From contig NZ_JAMBOK010000001.1 of the NCBI RefSeq assembly GCF_023715585.1, positions 1,736,001 to 1,800,000 of the forward strand: a stretch of DNA of 64,000 nt, read 5' to 3'. This document shows positions 30,106-37,180 of this stretch, in pieces (position 1 is the first letter of the stretch; the number at the start of each line of letters is the position of its first letter). The notes beneath the pieces are model-generated. The model was given only the letters and a program-made list of their open reading frames with translations, ran no database searches and was not told the DNA's origin. The stretch is from Sporosarcina luteola. GTDB lineage: Bacteria; Bacillota; Bacilli; Bacillales_A; Planococcaceae. A program made the position numbers and the translations under genes.

Positions 30106-30784
30106 CAATTTCATTTATCTTATAAATACTGCCGCCAAACAACTGGCGAGCTTTTTCGATGTTTGGGATGTCAATTCCAAGGAGCACTGACGTTGAAGGA
30201 CCCGCCGATGAATGAATATCTACATCGGCTTCAATCTCAATCTGCGGATCCCCCTTCAACCTTCTATATTCCGCAAAAATTCCTCCAGAACCGACCGGCC
30301 AGATTTTCCGAATCAACCCGCTGTCCAGCCCTTCCTTAATCAAACGCAACGAAGCGATTTCTTCACGCCTATCAAGAACTCCATTCCCGACAAGCGGCGT
30401 GCCGTAGACGTACCATTCAAGTTCGCAAACTTCCTCAACAAGCCGCTGCTTGCCGATCATCGTAACCGCGACGGCGGATTGCATGAGCTCCATATTCGTT
30501 TCGGTGCTTCCCGTGATTGTCGGCACATCCAGGTTTGATTCCCGAAAAACGTCCTCCACTCCCGCAACATACGCAGCCCAGCTGTCCGAACCGGTGAAGT
30601 TATGAATGAGGACCGAAACCGGTTCCGCATGCACGGCCCACTGCTCGAGCAATGCAACACGTGCGGCAAAATAAGCTGTCACCCGATCCGAAACTGCGAC
30701 GGCATCATGCGGTTTCTCCCCGATGCCGCCCGAGTTATCCGTCGTAACAACGAACCCATCGCCAAGCGAAACCGCATTCCTCAT
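30083..30784 (-). CDS. cblS: Alpha-ribazole kinase CblS-like
   Basis: Proposed to phosphorylate salvaged alpha-ribazole to alpha-ribazole-5'-phosphate, feeding CobS. 233 residues beginning MRNAVSLGDGFVVTTDNSGGIGEKPHD, resembling AIR synthase/PurM-type ATP-binding proteins (DNSGGIGEK near the start, GSTETNMELMQSAVAVTMIG in the middle). The ATG overlaps the cblT stop (ATGA), and this pairing with an ECF S-component matches the CblT-CblS salvage pair described in Listeria and Geobacillus. A longer upstream frame overlaps cblT and is unlikely. Confidence 0.8.
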   Translation of the reverse strand: MRNAVSLGDGFVVTTDNSGGIGEKPHDAVAVSDRVTAYFAARVALLEQWAVHAEPVSVLIHNFTGSDSWAAYVAGVEDVFRESNLDVPTITGSTETNMELMQSAVAVTMIGKQRLVEEVCELEWYVYGTPLVGNGVLDRREEIASLRLIKEGLDSGLIRKIWPVGSGGIFAEYRRLKGDPQIEIEADVDIHSSAGPSTSVLLGIDIPNIEKARQLFGGSIYKINEIDSFRNER

Positions 30785-31266
30785 CGGACGACTCCGAATC
30801 TGCCGGCAGCCGCTTTCGCCAGCACCGGCATGACAACCGACGCCACTACTGCGTTCACAGCCGTTGCTACCAAAATTGCCGGCACCGCGCCGACAAAGAA
30901 CGCGGGCGAAATAAGGAAGTAGAACGGCAGCGGCGCAAGCAACCCGTTCGCGATCACGAAGAAAATCCATTTTCCGGCATGCCGTCCTGCCTTATGTAGC
31001 CGTGCAAAGACATAAAGGATGATCATCATTTCAATCGCGATTAGGACGTGGAATGGACCAAGCGGAAAACCCGCGTACATGGCGGACGCGAGATGGCCCG
31101 TCATCGAAGCGATTCCGACGAATACCGGCGGCAAAAAGGATGCCGCCAGCAGCGCCGGTACCGTATCGAGTGCCAAGGATCCGACGCCAGACGGAATCTT
31201 GATGAATCCACCGACCGCGCATAGGGCCGCGAATAATGCCGTCAACGTCAGTTTTCGAAGTCTCAT
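30781..31266 (-). CDS. cblT: ECF-type S component, probable alpha-ribazole transporter CblT
   Basis: 161-residue integral membrane protein with about five hydrophobic segments (LTLTALFAALCAVGGFIKIP, ALLAASFLPPVFVGIASMTG, LIAIEMMIILYVFA, FFVIANGLLAPLPFYFLI, ILVATAVNAVVASVVMPVLA). The pattern is that of substrate-binding subunits of energy-coupling-factor transporters; no ATPase or T component is encoded next to it, so it would share those. Overlaps cblS by four bases, supporting alpha-ribazole as substrate. Confidence 0.8.
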   Translation of the reverse strand: MRLRKLTLTALFAALCAVGGFIKIPSGVGSLALDTVPALLAASFLPPVFVGIASMTGHLASAMYAGFPLGPFHVLIAIEMMIILYVFARLHKAGRHAGKWIFFVIANGLLAPLPFYFLISPAFFVGAVPAILVATAVNAVVASVVMPVLAKAAAGRFGVVR

Positions 31267-31268
31267 CG

Positions 31269-31850
31269 TCAGTCCTCTTTCTTTTTATCCGTCCGGAACA
31301 CTTTCGCACTGCGCACGTATTCATTATCCGGAACGCCCAGGCGCGCATTGACGATGCGTGCCGCGACGAAAAGATAGTCCGATAGGCGGTTCAAGTATTT
31401 TTGCACTGTTGCCGGCACATCTTCCTCCGCCTTCATCAGCGTCACCGTCAATCGTTCCGCACGGCGCGCAACCGTACGCGCAATGTGCAAAGTCGCAGCA
31501 GCAGGCGAACCGCCCGGCAAAATGAATTTCTCAAGCGGCGGCGCTTCATCCATCAAGGCATCGATCCGCTGTTCCAGCACTTCGATCGGCTCTTCCGACA
31601 ATTTATAATGGCGCTCTTTCATGACATTCGCCAAATCCCCGCCGCCATCGAATAATTCGTTTTGAATTGCTTCTAAATCCGCAAGCAGATCCGCGAATTT
31701 ATCGCCTTCCAACTCCGTCATCGCCTTGCCGATGAACGAATTCAATTCATCCATCGATCCGTACGCTTCAACGCGGAGGCTGTCCTTGTCGACCCGCCCT
31801 CCGATTAAGCTCGTTTTCCCTGTATCACCGGTTTTCGTATAGATTTTCAT
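31269..31850 (-). CDS. Cob(I)alamin adenosyltransferase, PduO type
   Basis: Transfers the adenosyl group from ATP to cob(I)alamin or cobinamide. 193 residues from the ATG at 31850 (MKIYTKTGDTGKTSLIGG), with GGGGAG seven bases upstream. Family signatures: TKTGDTGKTSL, VEAYGSMDELNSFIG, FILPGGSPAAATLHIARTVARRAER (in part) and YLNRLSDYLFVAARI. Its ATG overlaps the stop of the preceding gene (ATGA), so it is translationally coupled in the cobamide cluster. Confidence 0.93.
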   Translation of the reverse strand: MKIYTKTGDTGKTSLIGGRVDKDSLRVEAYGSMDELNSFIGKAMTELEGDKFADLLADLEAIQNELFDGGGDLANVMKERHYKLSEEPIEVLEQRIDALMDEAPPLEKFILPGGSPAAATLHIARTVARRAERLTVTLMKAEEDVPATVQKYLNRLSDYLFVAARIVNARLGVPDNEYVRSAKVFRTDKKKED

Positions 31851-32245
31851 ATGATTTCTCCCCTTTTCTTCAATGTGTGTGCAAGCCCATACCAAATCCT
31901 AGTCACTTCATCCGCCTGTGCAATCAACCGCTGATACAGCCTTCCGCATGCATCGCGCAGCTCCCGTTGGTCCGCGTCCATCGGAACGATTCCCCGTCCG
32001 ATATCGGTCAGGATGAAAATGACATCCTTACCTTCGATTTCATTCAGAATCAATTCCACGGCCTCCGCTTCAGGCAGTTCCGTCCGTACTAGCCATTGTT
32101 CGATTCGTTCAATGACGACCGTAGTACCGAACGGGATCTCCAAATCGCCAGCGGAACAATTGACCCAATGAAGCTGTACGTTCGCGAGCATCCTCTTCAC
32201 GTACTCCCTTTTCCCGTTATGGGCACCTCCGATAATGACATGCAT
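31847..32245 (-). CDS. Short CobU-like P-loop protein
   Basis: 132 residues beginning MHVIIGGAHNGKREYVKRML, a P-loop-like start. The C-terminal part (GRGIVPMDADQRELRDACGR, LYQRLIAQADEVTRIWYGL) matches the end of CobU proteins. The central GTP/GMP-binding His region seen in the full CobU at 34348-34935 is missing, so it is a shortened paralogue of unknown activity. The start at 32245 has an AGGAGGG site; the upstream extension is unlikely. Overlaps cobC by 49 bases and the adenosyltransferase gene by four. Confidence 0.75.
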   Translation of the reverse strand: MHVIIGGAHNGKREYVKRMLANVQLHWVNCSAGDLEIPFGTTVVIERIEQWLVRTELPEAEAVELILNEIEGKDVIFILTDIGRGIVPMDADQRELRDACGRLYQRLIAQADEVTRIWYGLAHTLKKRGEII

Positions 32246-32796
32246 CTTCCGCCCTCCTTCATTTCGTCGTAGTTTCGCCATTCGAGCTTCCAAATCGAGC
32301 CATGAGGAATTCGCCATGACCAGAAATTCCGCTGCTCCGACGAAAATCGGGTGAGCGCGATGCGGATCGGTCCGCCATGCGTGACGACGACCGCGCCATT
32401 CTGCAATGAAACCAATGCATCCATGACGCGCTTCTCCACGTCTTCAAGACTTTCGCCACCACGTGGTGCAAACGTCTGCGGATCATCCAGCCAATTCCGG
32501 TAGTCCATATCCTTTTCGAGTTCTGCATACGTTTTCCCTTCAAACTCACCGAAATGGCATTCACGCAATCGTGCATCCGCATGATAGTCCGCATCAGGCA
32601 TCAAAAGCGCCGCGCTTTGCCTAGCCCTCAGCAGATCACTTCCATACACGACCCTGCAGTCCGTTTTCATAAACCGGTAGCTTTCCTCATCCTCCACAGG
32701 CACAATCGGCTCATCCGTCCACCCGATATATTTCCTTTCGAGGTTTCCAGCGGTCGGAAAATGCCTGATCAAATACAAATGATGATCACTAGCCAT
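32197..32796 (-). CDS. cobC: Histidine phosphatase, alpha-ribazole phosphatase (CobC) type
   Basis: 199 residues. Branch-1 histidine phosphatase: catalytic His in LYLIRHFPTAGN (RHF rather than the common RHG), RARQSAALL, LRECHFGEFEGKTYAEL, and the second His in VVVTHGGPIRIA. Context between cobS and a CobU-like gene points to removal of phosphate from alpha-ribazole-P or adenosylcobalamin-P. GGAGGTG precedes the ATG at 32796, which overlaps the end of cobS by 28 bases. Confidence 0.85.
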   Translation of the reverse strand: MASDHHLYLIRHFPTAGNLERKYIGWTDEPIVPVEDEESYRFMKTDCRVVYGSDLLRARQSAALLMPDADYHADARLRECHFGEFEGKTYAELEKDMDYRNWLDDPQTFAPRGGESLEDVEKRVMDALVSLQNGAVVVTHGGPIRIALTRFSSEQRNFWSWRIPHGSIWKLEWRNYDEMKEGGRCMSLSEVPITGKGST

Positions 32797-33533
32797 AACA
32801 ACACCTCCGCCCCTTCGATGAACGCCCCGCATAAATCACCTGAAACGCCGCCGAAATGCTTCAAAGACCAGCTTCTAAAAAGGAATACCGCTGCCGCCGC
32901 AACAATTGCCAACACGACCGGCACGATGATGGAATGAAGTACGAAGCCAAGTGCCACGGCAACAGCGATTGCCGCAATAATCGACCAAGCCATCAACCTG
33001 CCAGCCGACAGCTTCCCTTTGAAAAAATGCGCAATCCCCTTCTCCTTCGCAAGACGCGTCGTTGAAAAATAGACGTTCATGCCTGCGCGTGCCAGAAACG
33101 GAACGGCAATGAGTAGCGGGAGCAATCCGAAATTGCGCTGAATCAGCTCTTCAACTAAAGCGATTTTCACAACGATCAACAGAATGAGCGACATCGCACC
33201 GAACGCGCCGATACGCGGGTCGTCCAATATTTCAAGCCGCTTGACACGATCGCGATACGAAAAAAACGCATCGCCCGTGTCCGCAAATCCATCCATATGG
33301 AGGCCGCCTGTCAGTGCAATGCCAGCCACAACGACAAGAACCGCCGCAAGCAGCGAGCCCGTGCCGATAACGTCCACGAACAGCACCGCAACGCCGTACA
33401 TCGCGAGCCCGATAAGCCACCCGACAAACGGCAGCGAGATATACATCCCCGTAACGTCTTTCCGTTCCATCGGCAGCTCTTTGCGGATGGGGATGGAGGT
33501 GAAGAATTGAAGCGCGAGCAAAAATCCGTTCAT
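32769..33533 (-). CDS. cobS: Adenosylcobinamide-GDP ribazoletransferase
   Basis: Membrane enzyme joining adenosylcobinamide-GDP with alpha-ribazole(-P), the last assembly step. 254 residues, about six transmembrane segments; active-site signature GGLHMDGFADTGDAFFS near residue 80, and DDPRIGAFGAMSLIL; C-terminal GGVSGDLCGAFIEGAEVLLW. The ATG at 33533 overlaps the stop of the truncated cobQ (ATGA). Full family length. Confidence 0.93.
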   Translation of the reverse strand: MNGFLLALQFFTSIPIRKELPMERKDVTGMYISLPFVGWLIGLAMYGVAVLFVDVIGTGSLLAAVLVVVAGIALTGGLHMDGFADTGDAFFSYRDRVKRLEILDDPRIGAFGAMSLILLIVVKIALVEELIQRNFGLLPLLIAVPFLARAGMNVYFSTTRLAKEKGIAHFFKGKLSAGRLMAWSIIAAIAVAVALGFVLHSIIVPVVLAIVAAAAVFLFRSWSLKHFGGVSGDLCGAFIEGAEVLLWLVIIICI

Positions 33534-34351
33534 CGTTCCACCAGCCCCAGGACAAAAGGCCAATCGAGATGCGCCTTCACATGTGCCGCCCAAGCGTCGT
33601 ACACATCCGTTCCGGCTGGCGCCTCGGATGCCGGCCGGTCCGCGTCCTCCTCTTCGATCCCGTGATTCATCTTATGCGGAATGACCCCGACGACGCGAAT
33701 GCCTGTGTATGATTCGATAAAGTCGACGCCTTCTTGGAATAAAGCGGCGTCTCCGTGGAATTTATTGATGATGATCCCTTTCACGCGCGCCCGGTGTTCA
33801 GGCGCCAGCAATTGAAGCGTCCCGACAATCGAAGCGATCGCGCCGCCACGGTCGATATCCGCAACGAGCAGCACAGGCACATCCGCCATGTCCGCCACAC
33901 GCATATTGACAATTTCCCTGTCATTCAAGTTCACTTCCGCAGGACTTCCCGCCCCTTCGATGACGAGCACGTCGAACGTTTCCGCAAGCCGATCGAGCGA
34001 AGTCCGGATTGCTTTTATACTGCGTTCGAAAAACTGTGTCCGATATTCCATCCCATCAACCGCATCGAACGCCTCTCCGAAAAACCGGACGTCGGCTTTT
34101 CTATTGTCCACCGGCTTCAACAAAATCGGGTTCATCTCGATGACCGGCTTCGTCCGCGCCGCTTCCGCATGCAAAAACTGAGCCCGGCTCATTTCTTCAC
34201 CATCTTCCGTCTTGGCGGAAAATCGCGACATGTTCTGCGATTTGAATGGAGCGACCCGCATCCCTTCGTCCGAAAGCAGCCTGCATAACGCCGTGCAGAT
34301 CATCGTCTTGCCGACATCCGACGCTGTTCCCATCACCATGATCCCTTTCAT
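33530..34351 (-). CDS. cobQ: Cobyric acid synthase lacking the glutamine amidotransferase domain
   Basis: CobQ/CbiP amidates four side chains of the corrin ring. The usual protein is about 500 residues: a dethiobiotin-synthetase-like ATP domain followed by a class I glutaminase domain. Here only 273 residues exist. The ATP domain is complete and well conserved: MVMGTASDVGKTMICTALCR, APFKSQNMSRF, MNPILLKPVDNR, VIEGAGSPAEVNL, LLVADIDRGGAIASI and GIIINKFHGD. After residue about 240 the sequence jumps to VYDAWAAHVKAHLDW, which looks like the normal extreme C-terminus, so the glutaminase domain appears cleanly deleted. The gene is coupled by ATGA overlaps on both sides (cobU upstream, cobS downstream), so it is not a decayed fragment. 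Free ammonia may serve as amide donor. Confidence 0.88.
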   Translation of the reverse strand: MKGIMVMGTASDVGKTMICTALCRLLSDEGMRVAPFKSQNMSRFSAKTEDGEEMSRAQFLHAEAARTKPVIEMNPILLKPVDNRKADVRFFGEAFDAVDGMEYRTQFFERSIKAIRTSLDRLAETFDVLVIEGAGSPAEVNLNDREIVNMRVADMADVPVLLVADIDRGGAIASIVGTLQLLAPEHRARVKGIIINKFHGDAALFQEGVDFIESYTGIRVVGVIPHKMNHGIEEEDADRPASEAPAGTDVYDAWAAHVKAHLDWPFVLGLVER

Positions 34352-34935
34352 CGCACAGCCACCTGCCCTTCCTTTTTCCAATACAGCGGCAGCCCGTAAT
34401 CCATCTCGATGGCATCGTCCGCCAGTTTGACGATCTGTTGGTGGAGCTGTCCAATCCATTTACAATACATCCGCGTCTCTTCATAGGTTGAAGCTGGTTC
34501 GTCAAGCACTTCATTGGAGACGATGATGAAATGCGCTGCTTTTTCCCGGAGGGCGGCGACTGTTTCAAAGAGCCGCGCCGCTTTCTTTTCCATGCACCCT
34601 GTTATGTGAATGCAGTATGTACTGTTCTGTTCCATGTATAGTTCATTTGCAAGCCACGTCGTCAGGCAATCCCAGAGGACGAAATCGTTTGGTTGAATGA
34701 ACGGCAATACTTCTTCCAGATCGACCGACTGCTCGATCGTCAGCCAATTTTCGTTCACGCGGTCCAATTTATGCTTTTCAATCCGCTGCTTCATTTCCTC
34801 ATCGACCGCGCGACCAGATGCAATATAGACGAGTCTGCCTTCAGCGGCGGCAGCCCCCTCAACGAGCAGCTTTTCTGCATATGCGCTCTTCCCGCTTCGG
34901 ACGCCGCCGCTGATGAAGGTCAGTTTTCCTCCCAT
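34348..34935 (-). CDS. cobU: Adenosylcobinamide kinase / guanylyltransferase
   Basis: Bifunctional enzyme that phosphorylates adenosylcobinamide and transfers GMP to it. 195 residues: P-loop FISGGVRSGKSAYAEKLL, VDEEMKQRIEKHKLDR with the His expected to carry GMP, DFVLWDCLTTWLANE, HFIIVSNEVLDEP and the C-terminal YGLPLYWK. Start at 34935 with AAAGGTGG nine bases upstream; longer frames run into the repeat array. Overlaps cobQ by four bases. Confidence 0.92.
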   Translation of the reverse strand: MGGKLTFISGGVRSGKSAYAEKLLVEGAAAAEGRLVYIASGRAVDEEMKQRIEKHKLDRVNENWLTIEQSVDLEEVLPFIQPNDFVLWDCLTTWLANELYMEQNSTYCIHITGCMEKKAARLFETVAALREKAAHFIIVSNEVLDEPASTYEETRMYCKWIGQLHQQIVKLADDAIEMDYGLPLYWKKEGQVAVR

Positions 34936-34967
34936 GTAATTGGACCACCTTTCCTTACTTCGGTCAG

Positions 34968-35150
34968 TTTTGAGCATGGATATGGTTTCTTGAGCGCGAT
35001 TCCACTGTTCATGAGCGCAATTACGGTTTCTTGAGCGCGATTCCACTGTTCATGAGCGCGGATATCGTTTCTTGAGCTCGGTTCGACTATTCTTGAGCGC
35101 AGTTCCGCTGTCATGAGCGCGCTTCAACTATTTATGAGCGCGCCTGCAAG
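34968..35150. repeat. Phased tandem array 7, 20-21-bp units, TTGAGCGC/ATGAGCGC boxes
   Basis: About nine units, alternating TTTCTTGAGCGC and GTTCATGAGCGC boxes with short variable parts (GATTCCACT, AATTACG). The rightmost units run over the cobD stop codon (35124-35126), so the last residues of CobD are encoded by array sequence. The array splits the otherwise tightly packed cobamide cluster. Confidence 0.92.
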
Positions 35151-36194
35151 CTCACTCCGCAATTCTTCCATTTCCGCACTGCTTTTCATGCCGATCCGCA
35201 GCCAGCGTCCGTCCATGCCGTGGAAGTTTTCCGAATGGCGGAGGACGATGCCTTTCGCGAGCAAATCGCTATACAACTTTCCGGCATCGCGTGGTTTGAA
35301 CGAGAGGAAATTCGCGGCGGATTCGGTCACCGTACAGCCGAGTTCTCTCAGAAACTCCGACATTTTCAGACACTCTTCTGCGGCATGGCGGATCGCGGTC
35401 TCCCGGTACAATTCCTCACCGAGGCAAACCGCCCCGATTGCGGCCGCCATTCCGTTGACATTCCAATGCGGCGCGGCAGATTTCAACTCTGCTATGACAT
35501 CCGGGTGTGCCACTGCATACCCGAGGCGGATGCCCGGAACCGCATACATCTTCGTCATTGAGCGGACGACGATGACATGCGGGACTTCATTCAATTCAGG
35601 AATGAAAGACTTGCTTTCATCAACGAAATCGATGAACGCTTCATCGAGGACGACTTCACAGCCTGCCTCCCCCGCCTTCCGGATAAGCGTCCGAAGATCC
35701 TCACACTCCGGCAAAACACCCGTCGGATTGTTCGGCGTGCATAGGTAAAGCACATCTGCCTGTGAAATCGATTCCAAAATGGCGTCAACCGGCAGCTTGA
35801 AACCGTCCACCTCAGAGGCGATGATACGTTCAATCTCTACTCCCTTTGCCATCAACGTCGCTTCATACTCCGAAAACGTCGGGTGGACGACGATCGCCCG
35901 CTGCCCCCGGTACCTTTCCGCGATGAGCGCCAAAATTTCCGCCGCACCGTTGCCGGCGAACACTGATGCATTCGGGACACCATGATAACTCGCCACTTTC
36001 GACAGGAATGGCTCGCCGGACGGGTCTGGGTAGGCGTGTAATCGCATCACAAGATCCGGCCACAACTCGATAACAGCCCGCGGAGGTCCCGCCGGATTGC
36101 AGTTTTCACTGAAGTCGAGTATCCGCGAAGGCGGAGTCATGCCCAGCTTTTCATAGACGCGGCGGGGGTTCGCCCCGTGTTCAGGCAATTGCAT
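35124..36194 (-). CDS. cobD: Threonine-phosphate decarboxylase (CobD type)
   Basis: PLP enzyme making (R)-1-amino-2-propanol phosphate from L-threonine O-3-phosphate for the nucleotide loop. 356 residues, aminotransferase class I/II fold: FSENCNPAGPP, GNGAAEILALIAER, TPNNPTGVLP, VVLDEAFIDF, and the PLP Lys in VRSMTKMYAVPGIRLGYA. Full length. Its start overlaps the end of cbiB by 14 bases, and its stop lies within array 7. Confidence 0.92.
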   Translation of the reverse strand: MQLPEHGANPRRVYEKLGMTPPSRILDFSENCNPAGPPRAVIELWPDLVMRLHAYPDPSGEPFLSKVASYHGVPNASVFAGNGAAEILALIAERYRGQRAIVVHPTFSEYEATLMAKGVEIERIIASEVDGFKLPVDAILESISQADVLYLCTPNNPTGVLPECEDLRTLIRKAGEAGCEVVLDEAFIDFVDESKSFIPELNEVPHVIVVRSMTKMYAVPGIRLGYAVAHPDVIAELKSAAPHWNVNGMAAAIGAVCLGEELYRETAIRHAAEECLKMSEFLRELGCTVTESAANFLSFKPRDAGKLYSDLLAKGIVLRHSENFHGMDGRWLRIGMKSSAEMEELRSELAGALINS

Positions 36195-37137
36195 AAAAAA
36201 TCACTCCAATAAATGTCATGAGCAACCAGAAGGCCAAAGACGCCGCGTGCATTTGCCGGATGGCCGATTTGATGTGCGCCGCTTGCAACGGCTTCAGTCC
36301 GGGACCGATTTCCGGCCGTTCGGAAACGATTCCCCGATATGTACTCTTTCCGCCCAGTTTCACGCCGAGCTGCCAAGCAGTCGCCGCCTCGAGATAGCCG
36401 CTGTTTGGGCTCGGGTGATTCCGCGAGTCCTTGCTCCAGCCGACAAACCGTTTCCGAAAAGAGATTTGCCCTTCATTCGGAGTGAAAACGAGTATGAAAA
36501 AACCAGTTATCCTTGCGGGAATGAAGTTCAGCACGTCATCAGCTCGCGCGGAAAATTTGCCAAATTCACGGTAGCGGTCATCTTTATAGCCGATCATCGA
36601 GTCGAGCGTGTTGACGGCTTTATACATCCATAACCCGGGCGCACCGAAGAGGAATGCCCAGAACAACGGAGATGTGACGCCGTCTGCCGTATTTTCGGAT
36701 ACCGTTTCGATCGCGCCGCGGGCTATCCCGCTTTCCAGCAGCTTATCGGTGTCACGGCCGACGATCCATGACAGCTTCAGCCGTGCTTCATCAAGATCGC
36801 CGGTTTCAAGGGGGTTGTAGACGTCGAGTGCGGCGTCACCTAAGCTTTTCTGGGCGAGTCCGATTGCAATGAGAACCGCTTCGACGGCAATTCCTGCAAC
36901 GATATGTAGTTGATAGGCGGACCAGACGATTGCAAGCACGATCGCTGTTACGAGAAAAACCGTCATGAACAGCATCCCAGCGCCTTTCAGTACGCGGGCA
37001 CGCCCTTTGTTCAGGACCGCGGTGAGCTTCGAGATGAATGTCCCGATCCAGCGTATAGGATGCGGCCAATTCGGGGGATCCCCGATTGCGCGGTCAAGGA
37101 CGAACCCGATCGCGATTGCAATAAAATGGGCTTGCAT
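36181..37137 (-). CDS. cbiB: Adenosylcobinamide-phosphate synthase CbiB
   Basis: Membrane enzyme that attaches aminopropanol (phosphate) to adenosylcobyric acid. 318 residues: MQAHFIAIAIGFVLDRAIGD then PPNWPHPIRWIGTFI (family signature), several transmembrane helices, ESGIARGAIETVSENTADGV, GYKDDRYREFGKFSARADDVLNFIPAR (in part) and GWSKDSRNHPSPNSGYLEAA. Full family length. The first codons are preceded by a 12-codon minigene made by a local duplication (37141-37178). Confidence 0.93.
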   Translation of the reverse strand: MQAHFIAIAIGFVLDRAIGDPPNWPHPIRWIGTFISKLTAVLNKGRARVLKGAGMLFMTVFLVTAIVLAIVWSAYQLHIVAGIAVEAVLIAIGLAQKSLGDAALDVYNPLETGDLDEARLKLSWIVGRDTDKLLESGIARGAIETVSENTADGVTSPLFWAFLFGAPGLWMYKAVNTLDSMIGYKDDRYREFGKFSARADDVLNFIPARITGFFILVFTPNEGQISFRKRFVGWSKDSRNHPSPNSGYLEAATAWQLGVKLGGKSTYRGIVSERPEIGPGLKPLQAAHIKSAIRQMHAASLAFWLLMTFIGVIFYAIA

Positions 37138-37140
37138 GTT

Positions 37141-37178
37141 TAGGTCAACCCTTCCGATTCCAGAAAATGGACTTGCAT
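37141..37178 (-). other. 12-codon leader minigene formed by duplication of the cbiB start region
   Basis: ATG at 37178 encodes MQVHFLESEGLT then TAA, ending four bases before the cbiB ATG. The text AAAATGGRCTTGCATG..AGGTC occurs twice, at about 37124-37147 and 37165-37188, so the minigene start is a copy of the cbiB start (MQAHF versus MQVHF). It could couple translation of cbiB to the upstream gene. The length is 12 codons plus stop, 39 bases counting from the base at 37179. Confidence 0.45.
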
Positions 37179-37180
37179 GA

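Noticed and set aside
33530..34351. Frameshifted remnant of a normal cobQ
   Set aside because: The sequence downstream is immediately cobS with an ATGA overlap; no glutaminase-domain residues are found in any frame nearby.
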